A DNA stretch of 5,429 nt, from positions 1 to 5,429 of the forward strand of contig VGDJ01000081.1 in NCBI GenBank assembly GCA_016869775.1, read 5' to 3'. A program made the translations under genes and the position numbers. Under the pieces are notes generated by a model, which saw only the letters and a program-made list of their open reading frames with translations, made no database searches and was not told where the DNA came from. This document shows, in pieces, positions 1 through 5,429 of the stretch. The stretch comes from Alphaproteobacteria bacterium (GTDB lineage Bacteria; Pseudomonadota; Alphaproteobacteria; Rickettsiales; UBA1997). Numbering within the stretch: the stretch's first letter is position 1; every line of letters starts with the position of its first letter.

Positions 1-27
1 AAATTAAAAAAAACAATTTTTTATCCG

Positions 28-1776
28 ATGACAAAACCTATTACTCCCAACAAGCCGGCCCAAAATACTGCCCAAATGCCGAATTCATCTGGCCCAGATA
101 TCGGAAGCAAATTGCTTGAAAAAAAAGTTATTTCTGAAGATCAGTTAAACATTGCTATTAAAGAACGCGAAAGACTTGCAAATGCCAAAAGTTTAGGTGT
201 GATTTTGGTTGATATGGGATTCGTTTCCGAAGGTGCTTTGGGAGAAATCTTAAACGAATCAGCCGGTATAAAAAAGTTTGATCTAAAAGCCTCAATTGTT
301 GATTCAAAATTAGTAAAAAAAATCCCTAAAGATTTCGCAGTTCACAATAAATTAATACCAGTTTCTCATACTTCAGATTCAATTTTAGTTGCGATGGTTG
401 ATGTTTTTGACATCATAGCCATTGATCAAATGCGTAGGTTTTTTCCACCAAATTTTAGAATAGACCCAGTCTTCGTTGCGGAAACTGAGATCATGCAAGC
501 TATTGACCAATATTACGACTACGAGATGTCTATCGAGGGTATCTTGAAAGAAATCGAGAGTGGTGGTGCAGCAAAAATGAATGATGAGACCCAGCTTCGA
601 GGTGATTATAAAAGTCCAATGGTGCGCTTAGTCGATGCTGTTTTAAACGATGCTGTTCACCACGGTGCCTCAGATTTGCACTTTGAACCAGAGGCGCAGT
701 TTTTGCGGATTCGATATAGAATTGATGGTAAAATGGTGCAAATACGAAGCATTCACAAAGATTACTGGTCAGCAATTGCGGTGCGAATTAAGATTATGTC
801 GGGTATGAATATCGCCGAAACCAGAAAGCCACAAGATGGTCGTATTGAAGCCGAAATTTTGGGAAGAAAAATTGACTTTCGCGTATCAACTCAGCCTACA
901 ATTAATGGTGAAAATATTGTTATGCGTATTCTCGACGAAAAGCAGTCAGTTATGACGCTTGATAAATTGGGATTTTCTGAGCATTGCATAAATATTCTAA
1001 AAAAAATTGTTAAAAGACCAGAGGGTGTTGTGATCTTGACGGGTCCAACTGGCTCAGGTAAAACCACAACTCTATACACCGTACTAAACTACATAAACTC
1101 GATTGATAAAAATATCATGACTCTTGAAGATCCGGTGGAATATCACATACCACTCATTCGTCAATCGAATATTAAAAGCGATATTGGTATGGATTTTGCA
1201 ACCGGAATTAAAGCTATTCTTCGTCAAGATCCAGATGTTATTTTAGTCGGTGAGATTCGTGATAAAGAAACTGCTATTACAGCTATACAAGCAGCTATGA
1301 CGGGTCACCAAGTATATAGCTCTCTTCACACTAACGATGCTTTAAGCGCTATTCCGCGTCTTATGAATATTGGTGTACCAAACTATTTAATGTCAGGTTC
1401 ATTAATTGGGATAATTGCTCAAAGACTTGCTAGAAAATTATGCAGTCATTGTAAAGTTGAAGCCCCAATTGACGATTTTGAAAAAAAACTACTTGGAAAC
1501 CGTTTTGCTTCAGTTACAAAATTATATAAAGCTGTGGGTTGTGAAAAATGCTCTGGAACTGGCTATAGAGGTCGTATGGCGGTCTCAGAAATTTTACCTT
1601 TTGATCGTGAGCTAGATGAAATGGTTGTTCAAGGAAAAACCCGCAAAGATATGCATAAATATGCCCTCGAACAAGGTTTTATTCCTATGGTCGAAGATGG
1701 TCTTGAAAAAGTTGTTCAAGGTTCAATAGATTTAAAAGAATTAGTTAGGGTTGTTGACTTGACAGACAGAATGTAG
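28..1776 (+). CDS. GspE/PulE/PilB-family traffic ATPase (type II secretion or type IV pilus assembly)
   Basis: Cytoplasmic hexameric ATPase that drives assembly of a type II secretion pseudopilus or a type IV pilus. The product is 582 residues, a full length for the family. In order it shows a Pro/Asn/Gln-rich leader (1-23), an MshEN/GspE-N type domain (about 24-155), a second N-terminal domain starting near S196-P197 with the ASDLHFEP motif (214-221), and the ATPase core. The core has Walker A GPTGSGKT (339-346, K345), Asp box LEDPVEY (366-372), Walker B region DPDVILVGEIRD (401-412, E409) and a His box around H427 and H434. A zinc-type tetracysteine motif follows (C472, C475, C505, C508). 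All key residues are present, so it should be active. No pilin, platform or secretin gene lies in the window, so GspE, PilB and MshE cannot be told apart. The frame is open upstream to base 1 and no Shine-Dalgarno precedes the ATG. A start further upstream or at Met17 (base 76) is possible. Confidence 0.93.
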   Translation: MTKPITPNKPAQNTAQMPNSSGPDIGSKLLEKKVISEDQLNIAIKERERLANAKSLGVILVDMGFVSEGALGEILNESAGIKKFDLKASIVDSKLVKKIPKDFAVHNKLIPVSHTSDSILVAMVDVFDIIAIDQMRRFFPPNFRIDPVFVAETEIMQAIDQYYDYEMSIEGILKEIESGGAAKMNDETQLRGDYKSPMVRLVDAVLNDAVHHGASDLHFEPEAQFLRIRYRIDGKMVQIRSIHKDYWSAIAVRIKIMSGMNIAETRKPQDGRIEAEILGRKIDFRVSTQPTINGENIVMRILDEKQSVMTLDKLGFSEHCINILKKIVKRPEGVVILTGPTGSGKTTTLYTVLNYINSIDKNIMTLEDPVEYHIPLIRQSNIKSDIGMDFATGIKAILRQDPDVILVGEIRDKETAITAIQAAMTGHQVYSSLHTNDALSAIPRLMNIGVPNYLMSGSLIGIIAQRLARKLCSHCKVEAPIDDFEKKLLGNRFASVTKLYKAVGCEKCSGTGYRGRMAVSEILPFDRELDEMVVQGKTRKDMHKYALEQGFIPMVEDGLEKVVQGSIDLKELVRVVDLTDRM

Positions 1777-1805
1777 TTGCTAGATTGTTGGGCCGGTGAT
1801 ATATT
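1759..1805 (+). promoter_or_regulatory. Candidate promoter(s) for apaG-tsaB
   Basis: Two overlapping sigma70-like pairs sit at the end of the ATPase gene and in the gap after it. The better-spaced pair is TTGCTA (1777-1782) and TATATT (1800-1805) with a 17-base spacer. This would give a start of transcription about 10 bases before the apaG ATG. The second pair is a consensus TTGACA (1759-1764) with TAGATT (1781-1786) and a 16-base spacer. Chance matches are common in AT-rich DNA, and read-through from the ATPase gene remains possible. Confidence 0.4.
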
Positions 1806-1823
1806 AATCCTTTTTTTCTTGTC

Positions 1824-2291
1824 ATGAAATCAGCTACATTTTTATCTAAATTAAATCGTCAAAATTTGATTCCACAAGAATTGCTTCAAGAAAAGCCATA
1901 TGTCGAAACCACCAATCACATTGAAGTCAGTGTTTGGCCCGAATTTATCGACAAAAAAACTAGTGTTTTGGGGAATTTGTTTATTTGGGCTTATCATGTC
2001 CGCATTGTCAACAAAAGCGCCACCGAAATAAAGCTTATAGCGCGTTTTTGGCGAATTATTGATGAATGTGGCAATGTTCAAGAAATTGAAGGTGATGGTG
2101 TTGTTGGGGAACAGCCGGTAATTCTTCCTAACTCCTCTTATCAATATTCAAGCGGAGTTCATCTTAAATATCCATCGGGCATAATGTCTGGAAAATATCG
2201 CATAAAAAAACTTAATAACGACGAAGTTATTGAAATAAAAATCCCCAATTTTTCTTTAGATATTCCGAGTGCTAAAAAAATTCTTAACTAA
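1824..2291 (+). CDS. apaG: ApaG family protein (CorD)
   Basis: ApaG is a small cytoplasmic protein with a fibronectin-III-like fold. In enterobacteria it is linked to Co2+ resistance and Mg2+ efflux, but its biochemical role is still uncertain. The ApaG domain spans about residues 27-147 of 155. It contains the family hallmarks FIWAYHVRIVN (53-63), the GDGVVGEQPV block (90-99), YSSGVHL (108-114), PSGIMSGKY (117-125) and the C-terminal IPNFSLD (140-146). The domain is complete. The protein is longer than the roughly 125-130 residues usual for the family because of a polar extension of about 25 residues before the domain. There is no internal Met before the domain, so the ATG at 1824 is the only ATG start. 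No Shine-Dalgarno is visible; a T-rich tract precedes the start. Its stop is 3 bases before tsaB, so the two are probably co-transcribed. Confidence 0.95.
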   Translation: MKSATFLSKLNRQNLIPQELLQEKPYVETTNHIEVSVWPEFIDKKTSVLGNLFIWAYHVRIVNKSATEIKLIARFWRIIDECGNVQEIEGDGVVGEQPVILPNSSYQYSSGVHLKYPSGIMSGKYRIKKLNNDEVIEIKIPNFSLDIPSAKKILN

Positions 2292-2294
2292 ATA

Positions 2295-2966
2295 ATGATT
2301 GTTTTAGTTTTTGATTGCTCATCCTCAATGTCGATTGCTCTTATAAAAAATAATACAATTCTTCAGGAAAAATTTTTTGAACACCAAGCAAAGCATTCGG
2401 AGTTATTAGTTCTTGAAATTAATAAAATCTTAATTCAGCACGGTTACGATTTTAAGGATTTAGATCTGGTCTTGGTCACCAATGGCCCAGGAAGCTATAC
2501 GGGTTTAAGAGTCTCTTTGTCAGCACTAAAAATGCTAAAAATTGGATTAAAAATTTCATGTTTAACCATTAATTCTTGCGCAGTTATTGCCCAAAAATAC
2601 ATCAATCAACATCCGCATATTAAAGTTGCAATCCAAGGTAATGTTGGAGAAATATATTTTGCCGAATATCAAAGAAAAAATAACACCGTTCAAGAACTTA
2701 TTAGGCCTTTAATTACCGATGTTGATGAGGTTTATAAAAACTTAAAAAATGATGACTTTTTGTGCGGTTCGGCCAATAATTTATTCACAAATCATAGTTT
2801 AAAATCCAATTCTTTAGATTTAATTTTAGCGCGAGATATTTGGATTTTGGGTGAAAAAAATCTAAATTATGTTGGGATTAACCAAATCAACTTTAACGAA
2901 GATATTTTATTTGACCAAATTGCACCATTATATTTGCGAGATCCAAAAATATCTGTTAGAAAATAA
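2295..2966 (+). CDS. tsaB: tRNA threonylcarbamoyladenosine biosynthesis protein TsaB
   Basis: TsaB is an ASKHA-fold partner of TsaD. With TsaE it forms the cytoplasmic complex that transfers the threonylcarbamoyl group to A37 of tRNAs reading ANN codons; TsaB serves as a scaffold rather than the catalytic subunit. The 223 residues match the family length. Visible hallmarks are the N-terminal strand and turn VFDCSSS (5-11), HSE (34-36), the signature NGPGSYTGLRV (63-73) and the C-terminal LYLRDP (212-217). The gene follows apaG by 3 bases and is likely translated from the same mRNA. In many proteobacteria rimI sits next to tsaB; here the next gene is a tRNA on the other strand, so that link is broken. 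No Shine-Dalgarno is seen, which suits coupling to apaG. The C-terminal half is weakly conserved, as is usual for this family. No sign of damage. Confidence 0.93.
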   Translation: MIVLVFDCSSSMSIALIKNNTILQEKFFEHQAKHSELLVLEINKILIQHGYDFKDLDLVLVTNGPGSYTGLRVSLSALKMLKIGLKISCLTINSCAVIAQKYINQHPHIKVAIQGNVGEIYFAEYQRKNNTVQELIRPLITDVDEVYKNLKNDDFLCGSANNLFTNHSLKSNSLDLILARDIWILGEKNLNYVGINQINFNEDILFDQIAPLYLRDPKISVRK

Positions 2967-3061
2967 ATAAGTTTTTTTAGAAATATTAAAAATTCAGAAG
3001 AAAAATAATTTTTAAGATCTAATTTTGATTTGAAGTTTTTTTGAAGAATTGTAAAAATTTT
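2967..3061. other. Gene-free AT-rich gap between convergent tsaB and tRNA-Cys
   Basis: This is almost entirely A and T, with runs of T at 2972-2978 and around 3038-3043. I searched both strands for a GC-stem hairpin followed by U residues and found none. The short A/T inverted stretches near 3003-3015 and 3052-3061 are too weak to call. Transcripts of tsaB and of the tRNA gene presumably end here by an unseen or factor-dependent mechanism. Confidence 0.6.
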
Positions 3062-3136
3062 TGGAGGCCAGGGCCGGAATCGAACCGGCGCATAGAAGCT
3101 TTGCAGGCTTCTGCATTACCACTTTGCTACCTAGCC
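3062..3136 (-). tRNA. tRNA-Cys (anticodon GCA)
   Basis: The minus strand folds into a complete cloverleaf. The 7-bp acceptor pairs GGCTAGG with CCTGGCC, including one U-G pair. It has a short D arm with GTGGTAA in the loop and a 5-bp anticodon stem GAAGC/GCTTC. The anticodon loop is CTGCAAA, and the T arm is GCCGG-TTCGATT-CCGGC. The anticodon GCA lies at 3102-3104. The discriminator base is U, which is the known identity element for cysteinyl-tRNA synthetase, and the 3' CCA is encoded (3062-3064). The A36-A37-A38 run is the usual MiaA recognition pattern, so isopentenyl modification of A37 is likely. As a UGY-reading tRNA it is not a t6A substrate, so its position next to tsaB has no functional meaning that I can see. 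It is convergent with tsaB and divergent from pgi. Confidence 0.97.
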
Positions 3137-3156
3137 TTTGAAGCAAAAGAACGATC

Positions 3157-3186
3157 AGTTTAACAAAAATGCAAACTAAAAATCAA
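3157..3186 (-). promoter_or_regulatory. Candidate promoter for tRNA-Cys
   Basis: On the minus strand, TTGATT (3181-3186) and TAAACT (3157-3162) are separated by 18 bases. Each matches the sigma70 consensus at four of six positions. Transcription would begin roughly 13-15 bases before the mature tRNA 5' end, a plausible leader for RNase P processing. The match is weak for a stable RNA gene, so this is tentative. Confidence 0.3.
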
Positions 3187-3229
3187 GATAACATTTATTG
3201 AATCAATCATTTCTTAAAAATATCGAAAA

Positions 3230-4468
3230 ATGAAATCAAAAAATTCTAACAATAAATTATACAAACAAAATTTTGTTAACACGCCAGAGCGTATCGAGCT
3301 AAAAAAATATTATGATAATTGCTTTATTTCCGCCCAAAAATTGCGCAAACAAATCAAAAACTCTGAAATATTATCGTTAAATATTGTTCAACAAAATGAC
3401 GATTTAAAAGAGTTTAAAAAACTTGCTAAATTATCCGAAGGGTACAAAAAAGTTATTATTTTGGGAGTTGGTGGTTCTAGTCTTGGTGGCAAAACTTTAT
3501 GTTCACTTAAATTCCAAAATAGAATTGAATTTATTGAATCAATTGATCCAGTCACAATCAATAATCAAATCAAAAACATCGATTTTAAAAACACTTTTTT
3601 CATTGTTATTAGCAAGTCGGGCGAAACCATAGAAACTATTTGCCAAACTCTAATCATCATTGAGCAATTTAAGCTTCGAAAAATCAAAAATTTCGCGCAA
3701 CACTTTATTTTTATTACCGAATCAAAAAATAATTCGATCGCCAAAATTGCCCAAAAAATTAACGCCAAAATCGCTTCTCATCCAACTAAAATTGGTGGTC
3801 GATATTCATGTTTTTCGATTGTTGGATTATTGCCAGCTATAATTGCCGGAGTAGATGTAGCCAATATTCGTGATGGAGCAAATTTGATGCTAGAGAGTTT
3901 TTTGCGTGATGACGAAATTATTTTATCCTCGGCTCTCCAACTCAAACTCTATGAACAAGGCTATATCAATAATGTTATTATGCCTTATATTGATGATTTC
4001 AAAAATTTTACCGATTGGTATCGACAACTTTGGGCCGAATCTCTTGGCAAAAATTCTTTTGGTTCAACTCCAATAAATTCAATGGGAACAGTTGACCAGC
4101 ATAGCCAATTGCAACTTTATCTTGAAGGAAATCGCGATAAATTTTTTACTTTTTTGATTTCTAAAAATCATAAAAATGATTTTAAGATTAAGGATATAAA
4201 GGGATGCGAAACGCTATTTGGTAACAAAAATTTGTCGAAAATTTTGCAAATCGAATATCAAACAACTATCGAAGTTTTAAATCAAAAAAAATTGCCGATC
4301 CGAACTATTGAGATTTCTGAGGTTAACGAAAAAACTATCGCGAGTTTAATGATGCAAATGTTTCTTGAAACCATAATTATAGCCTATGCAAAAAAAATTA
4401 ATCCTTTTGATCAGCCAGCGGTTGAGCTTAGAAAAAATTTAGCGAAAGAAATCTTAAAAAAGAATTAA
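3230..4468 (+). CDS. pgi: Glucose-6-phosphate isomerase (short bacterial form)
   Basis: Interconverts glucose 6-phosphate and fructose 6-phosphate in the cytoplasm, in glycolysis and gluconeogenesis. At 412 residues it belongs with the short bacterial PGIs (about 410-450) rather than the roughly 550-residue E. coli type. Two SIS domains are visible. The first has GVGGSSLGG (79-87) and the phosphate-binding SKSGET (128-133); the second follows GGRYSCFSIVGLLPA (189-203), which matches a PGI signature. The catalytic set is complete: E270 in WAESLGK (268-274), H291 in DQHSQLQLY (289-297), and K402 in the C-terminal PFDQPAVELRK (392-402). That block has Arg where the usual VE-x-GK pattern has Gly before the Lys, a mild change. 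The start is the ATG at 3230, with no clear Shine-Dalgarno before it. It is the first gene of a plus-strand group with dsbB, whose ATG is 9 bases downstream. No convincing promoter was found in the 93-base gap upstream. Confidence 0.96.
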   Translation: MKSKNSNNKLYKQNFVNTPERIELKKYYDNCFISAQKLRKQIKNSEILSLNIVQQNDDLKEFKKLAKLSEGYKKVIILGVGGSSLGGKTLCSLKFQNRIEFIESIDPVTINNQIKNIDFKNTFFIVISKSGETIETICQTLIIIEQFKLRKIKNFAQHFIFITESKNNSIAKIAQKINAKIASHPTKIGGRYSCFSIVGLLPAIIAGVDVANIRDGANLMLESFLRDDEIILSSALQLKLYEQGYINNVIMPYIDDFKNFTDWYRQLWAESLGKNSFGSTPINSMGTVDQHSQLQLYLEGNRDKFFTFLISKNHKNDFKIKDIKGCETLFGNKNLSKILQIEYQTTIEVLNQKKLPIRTIEISEVNEKTIASLMMQMFLETIIIAYAKKINPFDQPAVELRKNLAKEILKKN

Positions 4469-4477
4469 TCTTTGTTC

Positions 4478-5026
4478 ATGTTTACGCCAAAAATCATAAA
4501 AAGTTTAGTCCAAATTTATAAAAAAAATCCTTTAAAGATTTTACTAATTATTGCTTTTTTGAGCTCCTTTTTGGCACTTTTTATGGCCTATATTTCGCAA
4601 TATTTTTTTGGTTTAGAGCCTTGCATTTTATGTTATTATCAACGCAAACCTTTTTTTGTTATAATCGCGATTTCTTTTTTAGCGCTTTTGTTGAAGCAAA
4701 AAAAATATTTAAAAATTGCCACAATTTTTTGTGCGCTACTTTTTTTAACAAACGCCATAATTGCATTTTACCATTCAGGAGTTGAGCTAAAGTGGTTTGA
4801 TGGTCCAAAAACTTGTGCAACACAAAATCTAGAAAACATATCTGATTTAGAGCAACTAAGGCAAGCAATCCTATCAACTAAGGCGATAAAGTGCGATGAA
4901 CCGCAATTTTATTTTTTAAAATTAACGATGGCGAATTGGAATTTTCTTTATTCCGCTGGGTTATTTTTATTAATACTGGCAATTTTAATTCAAGAAAAAT
5001 TATCTAAAAAATATGAAACAAAATGA
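4478..5026 (+). CDS. dsbB: Disulfide bond formation protein DsbB
   Basis: DsbB is an inner-membrane quinone reductase that re-oxidises periplasmic DsbA and passes electrons to the respiratory chain. From the ATG at 4478 the product is 182 residues with four membrane segments, at about 21-41, 58-73, 78-98 and 153-172. The first periplasmic loop carries CILC (C49, C52) followed by YYQR. R56 matches the conserved quinone-site Arg of E. coli DsbB. The second periplasmic loop carries C113 and C139, 26 residues apart, the same spacing as the E. coli Cys104-Cys130 pair. All four catalytic cysteines are therefore present; an extra Cys (C85) lies in the third membrane segment. A TTG at 4472 in the same frame would add two residues, but the ATG is preferred. 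Neither start has a Shine-Dalgarno. The gene follows pgi by 9 bases and its end overlaps the next gene by 14. No dsbA is in the window. Confidence 0.94.
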   Translation: MFTPKIIKSLVQIYKKNPLKILLIIAFLSSFLALFMAYISQYFFGLEPCILCYYQRKPFFVIIAISFLALLLKQKKYLKIATIFCALLFLTNAIIAFYHSGVELKWFDGPKTCATQNLENISDLEQLRQAILSTKAIKCDEPQFYFLKLTMANWNFLYSAGLFLLILAILIQEKLSKKYETK

Positions 5027-5429
5027 ACCGCAAACAATTGAGCAAATCGCGCAAGAAGTATACAAAATTTCAGGTCAAGAAGCTCTAAAAAGCTTTGCTA
5101 AGATTATTTTTATCGCCGGTGGAATTGATGAAAAACAAGAATCTGCATTAAATTTTAATGATGATTTAGCAAAAAAAATTCTTAATACGGAGTTATCTCT
5201 AGCAGAACTTGACGCGCTCTTTCAAAGCAATATTTATAACAAATATCGAGGCCAAGGTGTTGAAAGGCAAAATATGAGCAGTGGCTCTTTTAGCGAACCA
5301 GACAGGTCGGCGATAATTGAGTGTTTTAAGCAAATTGGGTTTATTGATGAAGTGGCGCCATCGAGAGAAAAATATGATGAGGTTTTGGTGTTGGGTGCGT
5401 CAATGCTTGGAGTTAAATCGAGAATCGAT
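5013..5429 (+). CDS. Unrecognised protein, N-terminal 139 residues (runs off the right edge)
   Basis: I do not recognise this family. The frame opens at ATG 5013, inside the last 14 bases of dsbB, and stays open for 139 codons to the window edge. An in-frame TAA at 4986-4988 rules out an ATG much further upstream. The codon mix resembles that of its neighbours, and the length and tight overlap support a real gene in the pgi-dsbB group. The first 80 residues look mostly helical and charged, with one hydrophobic patch IIFIAGGI (31-38). There is no signal peptide or clear membrane segment. Around 97-120 is a polar helix and loop, then YDEVLVLGAS (121-130), a hydrophobic strand running into a small-residue turn. 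That could be the first strand of an alpha/beta nucleotide- or phosphate-binding fold, but this is a guess from pattern alone. Position beside dsbB may only reflect transcription and should not be read as a role in disulfide formation. Confidence 0.8.
   Translation, partial: MKQNEPQTIEQIAQEVYKISGQEALKSFAKIIFIAGGIDEKQESALNFNDDLAKKILNTELSLAELDALFQSNIYNKYRGQGVERQNMSSGSFSEPDRSAIIECFKQIGFIDEVAPSREKYDEVLVLGASMLGVKSRID

Noticed and set aside
530..1079. Antisense open frames opposite the ATPase gene (530-775 and 891-1079)
   Set aside because: They lie wholly inside a strongly conserved gene on the other strand, have no recognisable motifs, and are explained as frame shadows.
1783..1820. Possible intrinsic terminator after the ATPase gene (GATT...AATC followed by a T run)
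   Set aside because: Only four A/T-rich pairs can form, with a long loop. The T tract is expected in such AT-rich DNA, so the stem is not credible.
1851..2144. 97-codon antisense frame opposite apaG
   Set aside because: It is a shadow of the conserved ApaG coding sequence, with no start signal or family resemblance.
3034..3047. Repeated TTGAAG around a T run before the tRNA
   Set aside because: It is a six-base direct repeat in AT-rich sequence, not inverted and not repeated elsewhere. Nothing supports an attachment site or terminator.
3198..3226. TTGAAT-17-TATCGA as a pgi promoter
   Set aside because: The -10 match is poor and it would place transcription start within or after the ATG region. 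No better pair was found in the gap.
5373..5429. DUF218/YdcF-like or other Rossmann-type assignment from VLVLGAS in the last gene
   Set aside because: A single hydrophobic strand with a glycine turn is too common to assign a family, and the gene is cut off just after it.
1..5429. Mobile element, CRISPR array, toxin-antitoxin, phage or defence system
   Set aside because: I looked for regular repeats, terminal inverted repeats, transposase or integrase motifs and small paired genes, and found none. The genes are core functions apart from the last one.

Overview
The window is an AT-rich stretch of bacterial chromosome with tightly packed genes. It holds six protein genes on the plus strand and one tRNA gene on the minus strand. 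The protein families (GspE/PulE ATPase, ApaG, TsaB, a short single-domain glucose-6-phosphate isomerase, DsbB) and the Gram-negative periplasmic oxidation factor point to a proteobacterium. The A/T bias and gene mix would fit an AT-rich alphaproteobacterium (for example the Rickettsiales or Holosporales side), but that placement is inference. TGA ends dsbB and tryptophan is read from TGG, so the standard code applies.

Layout. Bases 1-1776 hold a complete-looking traffic ATPase of the GspE/PulE/PilB family, the cytoplasmic motor of a type II secretion or type IV pilus machine. It starts only 27 bases into the window and its frame is open to the edge, so the true start is not settled. A 47-base gap with promoter-like hexamers follows. 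Next come apaG (1824-2291) and tsaB (2295-2966), 3 bases apart and probably one transcript. A 95-base gene-free AT-rich gap leads to a minus-strand tRNA-Cys(GCA) with an encoded CCA (3062-3136), convergent with tsaB. After a 93-base divergent gap, a second plus-strand group runs to the right edge: pgi (3230-4468), dsbB (4478-5026) and an unrecognised gene that overlaps dsbB by 14 bases and leaves the window (5013 onward).

How the genes relate. They do not form one pathway. The ATPase powers secretion or pilus assembly. DsbB re-oxidises DsbA, which forms disulfides in exported proteins and could serve secreted or pilus proteins. TsaB supports t6A modification of tRNA, pgi links glycolysis and gluconeogenesis, and ApaG is a conserved Fn3-like protein of uncertain role. 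The arrangement looks like ordinary core genome with rearranged order. I see no mobile element, CRISPR array, phage gene or defence system.

The points most worth a second look are the unrecognised last gene, the altered c-di-GMP-type motifs in the ATPase N-terminus, and the absence of visible Shine-Dalgarno sequences before every start codon.
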